Shown here: piece by piece, positions 23,756 through 35,692 of the stretch
Layout of the letters: each line of letters opens with the position of its first letter
How positions within the stretch are numbered: position 1 is the stretch's first letter
Assembly (NCBI GenBank): GCA_029851415.1
Contig: CM056743.1
Location: 125,456,305 to 125,520,304, forward strand
Direction of reading: 5' to 3'
Origin: Eretmocerus hayati
Lineage: Eukaryota; Arthropoda; Insecta; Hymenoptera; Aphelinidae
Length of the DNA stretch: 64,000 bases
Position numbers and translations under genes: made by a program
The notes under the pieces: model-generated
Database searches by the model: none
What the model was told of the DNA's origin: nothing
Seen by the model: only the letters and a program-made list of their open reading frames with translations

Positions 23756-25762
23756 CCCAAGTGAAAAAAATCTATGTAGATCATATACAGAATCTATATC
23801 CGATTCCGATATATAATTCATATATGTTTTTGGTAATATAGAAAGTCTATATGCCCTCAGTACGAAATTGTTTGACGTATACAATCAACGCCCGGAAAGG
23901 ATTTTTTGCGTTTTTGAACGATTCTGAGCACGATTTTTAGTTGCTGTTTCACCTGAGGGGCAGATTTGCGCGGTAGAAATATTTGAGAAAAACCACCACT
24001 ATCTGTAGAATTTTGGGGAAATTGTTTTCACCACACTTGCTCATCGTTGACTCGTCACCTGATCCGCACGGCCGAAGTCGGACTGTTACCCACGTACATC
24101 GTCTGTTGGAGAGATCGTGGAGAAGAATTTTCGCGAATTTTTTAGCCCGTTGCGAAGCCTTTATCTTCTCTTACACACGACCAAATGACGATTGCTTCAC
24201 TCAAGAGTTCCATCAAGCTCAACATCGAGACTGCCTTGCAGAAATTCTGCACAGGAGCTGCAGCTTGGGCGGATAGATCAGCGGTTGAGAATAGGATGCA
24301 GTGCGACGTAAAGGCCGTCCACAAGTAGCAAACGGCATGGTCAATGGGGCTCGTCGATCGATTGAAAGACCCGTCATTGACACGCGTCCGATGGATTGCG
24401 ATGAGCTGTGGGACAAAATTTTTCACAGAGTAACACAATGATTTACAAAAGATTGATTCTACTGTACAGATCATTCTCGAAGCGCGCATGGGACATTCAA
24501 ATAACGAGGTCTCAAAGAACAACAAACTTTGCAGGTTAAGCCGCCGTCGAAGCATCACTTCAAATACATTCAAAGTTATTTTTCACGATGGAGAATACTC
24601 ATCTGAAGTCACAATTTTCACAAGCTGCCGTATTAGGTGGTCCACTTTCCAGCTGTCGCAGAGATCTTCTAGCGAAAAGTAGGCGAAGATACGCCCGGTG
24701 AACTTGACAAATTTTTCCGTTTGCGAGCATATCGAGCAGACTGAAGTTCGGTGTCAGCAAAACAGTAACAGTCTCAGTCTGCTTGATATGCTCGCAGACG
24801 GAAAAATTTGTCAAGTTCACCGGGCGTATCTTCGCCTACTTTTCGCTAGAAGATCTCTGCGACAGCTGGAAAGTGGACCACCTAATACGGCAGCTTGTGA
24901 AAATTGTGACTTCAGATGAGTATTCTCCATCGTGAAAAATAACTTTGAATGTATTTGAAGTGATGCTTCGACGGCGGCTTAACCTGCAAAGTTTGTTGTT
25001 CTTTGAGACCTCGTTATTTGAATGTCCCATGCGCGCTTCGAGAATGATCTGTACAGTAGAATCAATCCTTTGTAAATCATTGTGTTACTCTGTGAAAAAT
25101 TTTGTCCCACAGCTCATCGCAATCCATCGGACGCGTGTCAATGACGGGTCTTTCAATCGATCGACGAGCCCCATTGACCATGCCGTTTGCTACTCGTGGA
25201 CGGCCTTTACGTCGCACTGCATCCTATTCTCAACCGCTGATCTATCCGCCCAAGCTGCAGCTCCTGTGCAGAATTTCTGCAAGGCAGTCTCGATGTTGAG
25301 CTTGATGGAACTCTTGAGTGAAGCAATCGTCATTTGGTCGTGTGTAAGAGAAGATAAAGGCTTCGCAACGGGCTAAAAAATTCGCGAAAATTCTTCTCCA
25401 CGATCTCTCCAACAGACGATGTACGTGGGTAACAGTCCGACTTCGGCTGTGCGGATCAGGTGACGAGTCAACGATGAGCAAGTGTGGTGAAAACAATTTC
25501 CCCAAAATTCTACAGATAGTGGTGGTTTTTCTCAAATATTTCTACCGCGCAAATCTGCCCCTCAGGTGAAACAGCAACTAAAAATCGTGCTCAGAATCGT
25601 TCAAAAACGCAAAAAATCCTTCCCGGGCGTTGATTTTATACGTCAAACAATTTCGTACTGAGGGCATATAGACTTTCTATATTACCAAAAATATATATGA
25701 ATTACATATCGGAATCGGATATAGATTCTGTATATGATCTACATAGATTTTTTTCACTTGGG
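23756..25762. mobile_element. Nested palindrome 2 (2007 bp) in the right outer arm
   Basis: It is closely similar to nested palindrome 1, with scattered substitutions and small indels. GT flanks both sides (23754-23755, 25763-25764), and the empty site is intact in the left outer arm near 22943-22955. Its insertion point is about 75 bp away, in arm coordinates, from the mirror image of the first insertion. Both insertions are therefore independent events and not one event copied by arm duplication. Confidence 0.9.
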
Positions 25763-26032
25763 GTTCATTTGGTAAAAGCATTAATCCAGGTAAATTCTCT
25801 GAATCCCATGATCAAATCCGGTAAAAATACGCGTGCGAAAATCTCAAACGTTTCATTGCCTAAATATCGGTCGAAAAAAGCGCAGAATTGCACGCCTCAT
25901 AGACGCCGTGTATCCCAAATTTTGCTTGTAGTTTATATACAGATTCTATATTACCAAAACTGCATATCAATTATATATGAGAAACGTATATAGAATCTCT
26001 ATATAAACTACATAGATTTCTTCCACTTGGGC

Positions 26033-28965
26033 GTGATTGCTCGGGAAATATTCTTAATAGCAATCGTTTTTGGCGATCCAAATGGCGAAGGGCACATATA
26101 CTGAATCAGAAAAGAGTTTACCCGATACAGTAACATCGATGGGAGAGTGAATATCGAGATCATGACCGACCAAAATTAACTGAAAATTGTTTCCGCAGTG
26201 AACTTGTTAATGTTAAACTCATTACTATCCAGACGTGCACGATATTTCGATATATGTATAATCGATGTCGATCTCGAAATCGGTTCAATATCGATTTGAT
26301 ATCAACAAAAACGAAGCAAGTCGATATCGATATGAAAGAGATCAATTAATCGAAAATATCGAATAATCGGTCATTTTGTTCAAGTGTAGATGAATACATT
26401 ACACATTCTCTAACAAACGGTCCAATTGATGAATTTATTATCGTTTTCGCATCAGTACTGGATTGCCTAACATACCACTCCACGCGAATCAGATTTCGAC
26501 CAAGAACTTGATACACATCAGTAATCTTCGCTTTCGGTCGATCAATCTGGAGCGTTGGGCTATATCGTCAAAGATCCTGTCGAAAAAATTCGTCCAGCTA
26601 TAACTATACTAGAAATTGTATGCCGATACTTTTATTCAAAAGTTCGATCCGGAATTATTTTTGGAAATAATTAATCTTGATTTAGGTCTGAGACCTGTTT
26701 ATCAATAATTCAAAAGGTCTACTACAGAAATGAGTATGGTCTTTCCGTGAACGCAAGTTGGATGATGAAGTCATCTGTTATGAACCCTTAAGTATATTTC
26801 CTGTTATTTAATCGTGTTTGAAAGACGTGATAATATTGCGCTTCTATGATCCATCGATCTATTTAATGTTACTCATGCCATAATTGACTATGTGAAGATT
26901 TGAGCTGTTATTTCTGTAACTTCGAGAGAGCGAGCGACTCATTGTTAATTGAAATACAGTCCGAAAAAAGCATGAGGCTCATTGTTTGATTAGGTTTGGG
27001 AACACTGCAGGGTTCCTCGCACCCAGCGCGGAGCACAGGGCTAAATTGCCGATAGTTCTTTTTCCTCTACATGAGTCCACCTGAGATACAGAAGTACTTG
27101 GCAGTAAAAAACAGAAGGAAAAAAGGTAGTAGCCATAGCAACAAAACTACAACTCCAGATTCCGGGTCGGAAGAAGGTTAGACAGAAGAGGAGAAGAGTT
27201 TTTTTAGACAATGCCTGTATTGTGCTCTTTCACGCGCGTACGCAACATCATCCATAATCCTGGCTTGTACTAGACGGTGATACAATCGTATTTGGTGCGA
27301 ACAAGGTTGCAAATGGAAGTAAAAGGATGAGAGTCTTTCTACTAGCTTGATTATCGGAGGGCAATAGGAATCAGTTTGAGAATTTTGACCCTCATGATGG
27401 GAAAGAAAGCGAAAATATTCATAACTTCGGGTTGAAATTCGAGAGCGATTTGTTGGATCAATTTTTCCGATATCGATTCGATATTGGATTTGTCGATCAT
27501 CCCGATTCCGAGTCGGTATATTCTAGATAATTGTTGTAACGTCCGCAATTCTCAGATAATTTTGAAGTTTCAAAAATGAGCATTGTCAGTCAGCTGCTTG
27601 AGCGCAGGATCACCAGAACAGTCGTGTAAGTAGAAGCATGCATGTATGGTGTGGTAAATACTAGTACTAACAACTGTATATTCGATTATTGTGAATTAAT
27701 CAATGCACTAATACTACAGAAACTGTTTTTACGCGACGATTGTGGGATACGAAATGTATATGCCAGGTCAGCTATATCTTACACCCTTTCCACGACGAAC
27801 GATTACCGAATATATTAATACTGATAGCTGACCAACCAAGTCAAATTTGCGGTGAAAATTCTATTAGTATGCATGAATACGCGTGTCCATGAAATCGTCC
27901 AGTCGAGCCGCCGAAATTGGTCTTGAAGTGGGGATCTAGCGAACTTGGGCATATAGTAAGTCGGCGGACGAATGCGCGGTCACTTGCGCTGGGACTACAG
28001 CAAACCAACAACAAAAATATATATACGCCGGTATCGCGAGCATCATCAGGTCTCCCCAAGACCAATGTAAGTTCAAAAATTCAGAATATCCAAGTGGTCT
28101 ATTCGGTGAGCATGCGGATTCAAACATCGCGACCCTCTTTGGATCGGGCTAAAAAGGCAACCTGGCGACTATTCATGATCCACGGTGGGACAGAAATTAA
28201 TTTAAACACGATTGTGGGCAAATCTCATGCATCAGACCCAATTGAGCAAGCCGGACCGATCGTCTCTGTACCCAGGATGGGGTTCAGACTCACGAGAAGC
28301 CGACATAATGCAGTGGTCTGATGCCGGTTCTGTTCTAATGTAAAATCACCCGGGTATACGCGTAGAACTTCAACTATTGAACAAATGAAATCTGTTCGTT
28401 CGGCCCACGATGAATATGCGCGATTGTAGAATCTTTTGTGCCTCGAAAATACAAGTTACACGCGAATAGGTCTCAAATTCACATTACATGCGTACTCATG
28501 CGTACTAATTTGAAAATGTTACAGATAGACGTATTATTCTATCAATCCAAATGATTCGAACTGAGGATGAGAGTCACATCGTTGGCCATATAGAAAACCA
28601 ACAATAATAATAATTTTGAATCCTATGTACACGATCGAAATCGTGGTTTTCAATTGTGTAAATTCGAATTTCGAAGTAGAATTCAAATCATTATATAAAT
28701 TATCGAAATGAAATCATGGACAAACGAACCAAACTCTTTGCATGAGAAAATACCCAATACTTTAATTCCAAGAATAGATTTTTCAATATTTTCAGGCCCT
28801 TCTTTGGCAATCGAGTTTTCACACATAGAGCCACTTATATACATATAATATGCACCATTCTAAGTGTTTTCGTATTAGAATAAATTTTATTGCACCATCT
28901 AGAGTAAATACCTGCATGATATATTATATATACCTTGACTCTATCGCAGGATGACGATCATAAAT
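26033..28965. other. Unassigned AT-rich DNA; ATCGAT cluster
   Basis: No gene was supported. Between about 26240 and 26370 there is a dense cluster of TCGATA/ATCGAT motifs, including TCGATATCGATA, and another near 27465-27500. A 134-aa frame at 27917-28321 overlaps opposite-strand frames and has no recognisable domain. Confidence 0.45.
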
Positions 28966-29574
28966 ATTATAGATGAATCTATTGGTTTTTCCTGCTATAT
29001 TTGCTTTATTAAGCACGTCAATTGTGCAACGTTTCGACTGCTTTTATCTACAGCCCTTTTCAAGCTTATAATATCACACGGAAACACTTAATCGAGAGAT
29101 TATCACACATAATTCCTAGGCATAGCTAGGAGTCAAATTCGATCTTCTAAAACGTTGGTGAAAATTATCCAAACGTTTTTTATATAATTGGCAACTTTTT
29201 AATTGTGTGGAGTCTACTATCTCTCTTTTTCCTGGTGTCTAGCCTGGTCGCTTCCCAAGATCACTCGTCGATCATGGAAGGGAATTCCATCTCCTTGATA
29301 AGCACCAGGAAAATGAGAGATAGTAGACTCTACACAATTAAAAAGTTGCAAATTATATGAAAAACGTTTGGATAATTTCCACCAACGTTTTAGAAGATCG
29401 AATTTGACTCCTAGCTATGCCTAGGAATTATGTGTGATAATCTCTCGATTAAGTGTTTCCGTGTGATATTATAAGCTTGAAAAGGGCTGTAGATAAAAGC
29501 AGTCGAAACGTTGCACAATTGACGTGCTTAATAAAGCAAATATAGCAGGAAAAATCAATTGATTCATCTATAAT
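28966..29574. mobile_element. Fold-back element with Penelope-like termini in both arms
   Basis: Arms of about 270 bp are inverted complements around a spacer of about 65 bp (near 29240-29305). Ends read ATTATAGATGAATC on both sides. Each arm contains, reading outward, AAAGGGCTGTAGATAAAAGC, then AGTCGAAACGTTGC, then an AATAAAGC signal. A stem followed by GAAACGTTG and AATAAA resembles terminal regions of Penelope-like retroelements as I recall them. No reverse transcriptase is present. The palindrome is certain; the Penelope link is an inference from a short motif. Confidence 0.6.
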
Positions 29575-31212
29575 ATGCATGATATATTTTAGCTGTCGAT
29601 TTCATAAAAATCGACCCCTGGTCGATCAAATACTTGTCTCAGGCGACGGCGTTACTATGTTTCAGGATTCAATCGAGCGATAAACTCAATTACCTACAAT
29701 TCAAGCCAAGGTACGTGTAATTATCACATACCAAACCGGAGAACAAGCGATTTGATCGATTGAATCGTTTTATTCAGCAAACTGACTAAAATGGAGCTTT
29801 ATTCGTATATAATTCAATCAGTGTGCATTTTTCCGCTTACAGTTTTTGATATGAGTGACTTGTGGCCGTAGTATGCTCTTTTGAACAGCTAGAGTACAAT
29901 TTACCCAAAGATCCGGTCCCCGATCGATCGATTGCAAGTACGAGGATTTCAATTGATCTAAGCAGTTAAAAACGTGAGTATATTCGGATGTTCGAGAGGA
30001 AGCAGCCATGCTGAGGTCCAGTGCCGAATAATATTTTACGCCACTCGTTCGCTCGGATAAATATACATATATCCATATATTCACAACCTCGCATCGTATT
30101 ATATCGACATCGTGCAACTCTATTATTATCTCAGGCAAAAAAGGCGGAATGCAGAATTAGCCCGATAATTAGATGGGTGTACTCTTATATGTGACGAGTT
30201 CGATTCGAATTGACACGTACTCCTAATATCTTGATGTAGTAAGTAGGGTGTATTAATAAGATACATATCTCAAAATCGAGATTGCATCGAGTTGTTGTGG
30301 ACATGGAAACTGTCACCGAGTACTCTGAGATCTATTGGTCCATTCTATTCGAAAATATTTGACCAGAGGCCAAACTGTTATGATTATCATGAAATAACCC
30401 TTTAGATACTCATGCCAATCCAAACCGCTTTGGGAACTGAAATAGGTTTTAGATTTCAAAAATCTTCCTGGATGTGAAGCCCATCCTAGCAAGCGCAAAT
30501 CTCTCGTGGGAATCATAGACATTTTTCCACGCTCAATTTCCAAGCCAACGATTTGAAAAAAAACTTTGATAACTCCTCAAATTCTGCCGAAAAAGATATT
30601 ATGACTGTTCTCACTCTTCAAGTAACTAGGAGGTTCCAAAGAAGATTTTATAAAAGCCAAATAATTCATATGCTCGGCCACATTTCGAATTCTTTTCGGT
30701 AACTGGGCATCTTCGAGATAGGTCAGTATTATACGGGAAATGCTATAGCATATCTCATATATGAGAAGGCGAAGACTCGACCGCGGCGTGGACCGCAGTA
30801 AGAGCAGACTCATGTTTCGACCTGAAAAAGGGTGAAAATAAACATTCCTTGATCTATTGTAACCGTAAAAGTTCTTCAATAGACGAGAAAATTGTATTAG
30901 CAGGAAGTAATAATGCTACATTTTTATGTTAATTTCCCAAAATTCTTGAGAAACTCTCCGCTCCAATATGCATCATACTCAAGACAGAAAGAATCTATTA
31001 TTACTTTCATGGGATGTCTATATATCTCTCTAAATATAGGATTATCAGAGTCAGCGAGCGCCTTATCGCCTCATTAATGTGGAAAATGAAGTATCACAAC
31101 GAACCTCGCAATGGAAGCGATGGAAAATATGTTGGGCTATTTTCTGCTACAACGTTGGTTTACATTTCACAACTTTAAAATGATCAGCAGTTCCAAGCAG
31201 TTTTTGGGTCTT

Positions 31213-31215
<3 letters not shown>
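29575..31215. other. Unassigned AT-rich DNA
   Basis: Overlapping short frames on the minus strand (29818-30138, 30313-30543, 30577-30879) show no domain signature. No repeat was noticed. Confidence 0.4.
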
Positions 31216-31250
<35 letters not shown>

Positions 31251-31735
31251 TATATACACATCCATATAGCTATAAATACTGGGACGCCGATATGGATTCA
31301 TAAAATCTGGGACGAAAAAGAGTATATTTTCCCAAATACTGGGATTTTTCCAAAAACGTGTAAAAATGGAAATTTTGGGTTGAAAGTATTTTTTTATTCA
31401 AACACTAAACCATCCCTCGTGGGAGATAACCGCCGAGGAGATAACAGACGTGTGCTTAGACTTCGTTTTGCGTTCAAAACACTAACCATCCCTCGTGGGA
31501 GATAACCGCCGAGGAGATAACAGAACTTTGCTTAGAAAGTGGTTTTTTTCAAAATATCACGAAATTTTCACGCGTCCCAGAAAATAGCAAAATATATTAT
31601 TCGCCGCGTCCCAGAATATATGAATCTAGAAGGAGGCCTTCCGGGACGTCCTAGAATTTAGAACGCGTCCCGGAATTTGGCAAAATATCGCTGAAATGAC
31701 GTCATCGCGTCCCGGAATCTCTAGTTAAAGAAGTG

Positions 31736-31770
<35 letters not shown>

Positions 31771-32341
31771 CATCCATATAGCTATAAATACTGGGACGCC
31801 GATATGGATTCATAAAATCTGGGACGAAAAAGAGTATATTTTCCCAAATACTGGGATTTTTCCAAAAACGTGTAAAAATGGAAATTTTGGGTTGAAAGTA
31901 TTTTTTTATTCAAACACTAAACCATCCCTCGTGGGAGATAACCGCCGAGGAGATAACAGACGTGTGCTTAGACTTCGTTTTGCGTTCAAAACACTAACCA
32001 TCCCTCGTGGGAGATAACCGCCGAGGAGATAACAGACGTGTGCTTAGACTTCGTTTTGCGTTCAAAACACTAACCATCCCTCGTGGGAGATAACCGCCGA
32101 GGAGATAACAGAACTTTGCTTAGAAAGTGGTTTTTTTCAAAATATCACGAAATTTTCACGCGTCCCAGAAAATAGCAAAATATATTATTCGCCGCGTCCC
32201 AGAATATATGAATCTAGAAGGAGGCCTTCCGGGACGTCCTAGAATTTAGAACGCGTCCCGGAATTTGGCAAAATATCGCTGAAATGACGTCATCGCGTCC
32301 CGGAATCTCTAGTTAAAGAAGTGTATATATATATATATATA
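31216..32341 (+). repeat. Tandem pair of a CTGGGACG repeat element in TA microsatellites
   Basis: Copy 1 is 31259-31735 (477 bp) and copy 2 is 31771-32323 (553 bp). TA repeats lie before, between and after them. Both start CATCCATATAGCTATAAATA and end TCTAGTTAAAGAAGTG and look nearly identical. The difference of 76 bp is exactly one extra unit of an internal minisatellite. The left side carries CTGGGACG in direct orientation (three times) and the right side CGTCCCAG/CGTCCCGG in inverted orientation, so the ends form a loose inverted repeat. No protein is encoded. Confidence 0.85.
31920..32113 (+). repeat. 76-bp minisatellite inside copy 2 (three units)
   Basis: The unit starts ACCATCCCTCGTGGGAGATA, continues ACCGCCGAGGAGATAACAGA and ends GCGTTCAAAACACTA. 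Copy 1 has two occurrences of the conserved part (about 31410-31530) and copy 2 has three. Change in unit number between otherwise matching copies points to slippage or unequal exchange after duplication. Confidence 0.85.
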
Positions 32342-33394
32342 ATGTTTTGTAATCGCTGATACATCGTGGATGGATTTGAAAAAGAAGTCTCTGAGACTGC
32401 GTGACAACTAGTTCTTGTCAGGAGTGCTTCGTGTTGATCGGGTTAGGTTTAAAATATGTGCTCAATTTGAGCTTCTGAGATGTCATCATGAATAAAGAAA
32501 AATCAAATCTTAGAAACTATTGAGGAAACTAAGACGGCTCGGAAATCCAACCTAATAGGCGACCAGAGTCACGATTTTTGGGCATCATCGAGGGTAGAAA
32601 ATGATCACAGACAGATGATCAATTGAATGGTTATGATCTGGATTACTATGAGCGAATGAGTTAGGGAAATTGAAAAGTAGGATGGAATTAGAATGAAAGA
32701 AGAGTCAGTTTGGATGGGGTGAACTAATGAATGAGATTTTGAATTATTCGTGTTAGATACTTCACTCGAATCAGAAAAATTATGAACATCGGTGGAAAAT
32801 CAAAAACTAGGGTAGAAAGTTCTTGCTCTGTTCACGCTTGTATAAAAGAATCGAACGACATTGTATAGAAAACTGTTACGCTCAGAAATTCCTTATCTAC
32901 CTCCGGTGAGAGATGTCGGCAACAAAATTTCCTGTACACAACTATGCAAGGGTCATGTCTTGACTGGTGTGGGTGGGGTGCCGCTTTCTGTATAACCGAC
33001 CGATGTATACTCTGTTGAGTTGAGTGATATAAAACTTTTTTTTTCCGAAAGTTGTAACTCGGAATGAATGTAATTTTATCTGTTACAGAAGTTAATGAAG
33101 TATGATGTACGAAGCACATTACAATCACAAATTTAGACTTCATAAAATCTATTCCGCTGATTCATTTCCACTGTACGCTTTTCAGCGCACTCAATTGTAT
33201 GTATTTAAGACGAAATATCAAGTGAAGTTCGGGAGTGCTACTTATGTCTGTCTTGAAAGTAATGGTTCTTTTCCACAGAGAGTATTCAACGTTATCTTCG
33301 CAATGTCCGATTGGATTTCAAATATTCATGTTTCATCGATTTATATGTGTACTTTTACTGCAATCAGGATATAACTGGCAAGAAGTGTAAGAAA
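32342..33394. other. Unassigned sequence
   Basis: No gene was supported. A 103-aa minus-strand frame and a 90-aa plus-strand frame overlap partly and show no family features. Confidence 0.4.
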
Positions 33395-33396
33395 TA

Positions 33397-34230
33397 AGGT
33401 AAGTGTACCCAACTTGCCTCTGTACCCAACTTGCCCCCATATGCCGATCTCAGGAATGGGCGCTCGTTGACCTTCCCGCAATTTTTTTTACGTTTGTTAT
33501 GTTAAAATATGAGAAAATACGTAGTTTTCAACGACCCCGGATCATTTTTGCGTTCTCCAAAAAATATAAAGTGAGTTTTCCATTTTTCGTGTTTGCACGG
33601 CTAAGAAATCACCGAGGAAATCGCGTTCAGTAAAACCAATGCCAAATTTCTTTAGTTCGAACAATCTTGACGTACCTTAACGCATTCGATTTCTTGCATC
33701 AAGTCCTTCAAAATCCGCTCTTTAGAGTTGCAAAACTCTAATTTGGAGCGATATTATGTACAAAATACGGAGATGATTTGAGTATCAGGAAAGCCGACAT
33801 GTGAGTGTACCCAACATGCCTCCATATCGTTATCTCGGAAAGGCGTGCAGTATGGCTTTTTTTACCACTCAGAACGTGTTTATCACGTCAAAGTAGGTCG
33901 GAAACGATGTCTTGGGCCAGCTAAAAGCTACAAATGCCGCTGCGCGGTGATCAAAACGGATCAAAGCCATTTTTCGCATTTCATCGCCGATTTACATTGT
34001 TTTAAATGATGGGGGCAAGTTGGGTACACACTTTTGTAAACTCTCAAAAATCACCTTTTGGGAGAATTCAAACAGCTCGGCTCCACTATATTCAAATTAG
34101 ACGTATTCTAGCTCATTTGAAAGGTCTTGAGACAAGCTTTAAAATGAGCTAAGGTACATTGGAAAATATGGAGATGGGCCAAAGTTATTAAGAAAATAGC
34201 TTAATGGGGGCAAGTTGGGCACACTTACCT
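33397..34230. mobile_element. TA-target TIR element (AGGTAAGTGTRCCCAACTTG)
   Basis: Left end AGGTAAGTGTACCCAACTTG and right end CAAGTTGGGCACACTTACCT are inverted, with TA on each side (33395-33396 and 34231-34232). The motif GTACCCAACWTGCC recurs inside near 33420 and 33807, and GGGCAAGTTGGGTACAC occurs near 34013. There is no transposase frame. A TA duplication is compatible with Tc1/mariner, but the ends do not identify a family. A diverged half-motif occurs at about 45033-45059. Confidence 0.7.
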
Positions 34231-34272
34231 TATGTCAGTTATCTGAAGAGTTTTCATCTATGAGTCACTTGG

Positions 34273-35688
34273 GATGGATTCCATTTAAAAACGACACATG
34301 AAAAATAGTGATGTCTCGGATCGATTTTTCGTGGTTTTGATTCGATTCTGTAGTCCAAAATGCGAAGTTTGCACCCACTGGGAGATCCCAAAAAAATTTC
34401 GGAGTCGCCCGCGGAGCTATTTCTGTTTCGCTTTTCGATTCCACTAGAGCATCAAAATCATGATCTTTTTCTACAAAATTAAATATATCTCGAGTTTGGC
34501 TCAAGATAATGCAACGCGGTTTGCGCCATTCCAAAGTTCTTGAAGAAACCTACCAAAAGTGACCTTGAAAATTTTTGTTTAAACTTTTCAGGCCCTGGTC
34601 AGGCAAAATCTGAAAAAATCAGGCTAACCTGATTATCTCAAAAAGCAATTTTCTTTAATTCTCCAAAAATATGATTTCTCATGCAAAATTGCACGATTTT
34701 TGCGACGGAACTAGTCCGAAGTTGTTTTTTATACTGTTTCATGCGTTTTTGGGTCAATTTTCCAATTGTTCATTCTCCGACCAATCAGAAAACAGAGATT
34801 TCTGCGCATACGCGTGGTTTACCGGATGGATTCAAAGTAGTTTTAATCGAAAGCTGAGGAAATTTCCGTCAAGACGCCCACTTGCGGAACTCCATTTGAT
34901 CGACTGGACCTGAAGATACACGATTCTTGAGACATCAGTATTATCAACGCCACTGACAGCATGGATGCAAGAGAAGGTCTTACGGCTCTGGTTCACGATA
35001 GATAGGTCATCTCGCTCTGGTCATCCTTCTTTCCCAATGAAGGTGCCGTAGATACTGACTGAGAAGATGTAATTGACTTTTGCAAGAGGTCATTTTTATG
35101 AAAATTTCTCAGCTTTCGATTGAATCTGCTTTGGGATTCGGTAAAACACGCGCATGTGCAGAAATTTCTGTTTTCTGATTAGTCGGAGGATGAGAAATCG
35201 GATAATTGACCAGAAAACGCATAAAACCGTAAAAAAACAACTTCGGACTAGTTTCATCGCGAAGATCGTGCAATTTTGCATGAGAAATCATATTTTTGAA
35301 AAATTAAAAAAATTATTTTTTGAGATAATCAGGTTAACCTGATTTTCCCAGATTTTGCCTAATCAGGGCCTGAAAAAGCTAAACAAAAATTTTCAAGGTC
35401 ACTTTTGATAGGTTTCTTTAAGAACTTTGGAATGGCGCAAACCGCGTTGCATTATCTTGAGCCAAATTCGAGATGTATTTAATTTTGTAAAAAAAGATCA
35501 TGATTTTGATGCTCTAGTGGAATCGAAAAGCGAAACAGAAATAGCTCCGCGGGCGACTCCGAAATTTTTTTGGGACCTCCCAGTGGGTGCAAACTTCATA
35601 TTTTGGACTACAGAATCGAATCAAAACCACGAAAAATCGATCCGAGACATCACTATTTTTCATTCGTCGTTTTTAAATGGAATCCATC
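34273..35688. mobile_element. Giant palindromic element, 1416 bp, with TTGG target duplication
   Basis: The ends read GATGGATTCCATTTAAAAAC in opposite orientations, flanked by TTGG on both sides (34269-34272 and 35689-35692). Long arms pair across the element, for example the CAAACCGCGTTGCATTATCT segment. The TCGATTCTGTAGTCCAAAA motif lies about 70 bp from the ends, as in the element at 17904-19271, and GCGCAT(R)YGC-type sequences sit near the centre in both. The 60-97-aa open frames are mirror artefacts. Non-coding and probably of the same family as the first one. Confidence 0.82.
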
Positions 35689-35692
35689 TTGG

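Larger units (their letters stand above)
20668..26032. mobile_element. Outer fold-back element carrying two nested palindromes
   Basis: Outer arms run 20668-20865 plus 22875-23290 on the left and 23395-23755 plus 25763-26032 on the right. Ends are CCCAAGTGAAAAAAATCTAT and its near-complement. With the two inserts removed it would be about 1.35 kb, again a near-complete palindrome. The flanks are CA on the left and CG on the right, possibly a CG duplication with one decayed CpG. No open frame belongs to a known family. Arms match closely, for example the GGCATCATAGCTTGGTACCC segment present in both orientations. Confidence 0.85.

Noticed and set aside
21094..25535. Paired 97-143-aa open frames repeated on both strands
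   Set aside because: They are mirror images generated by the palindromic arms; no codon bias, start context or domain supports them as genes.
29480..29530. Hammerhead ribozyme in the Penelope-like arm
   Set aside because: GAAAC is present, but the CUGAUGA core is not; the nearest word is CTGTAGA, so the catalytic core cannot be supported.
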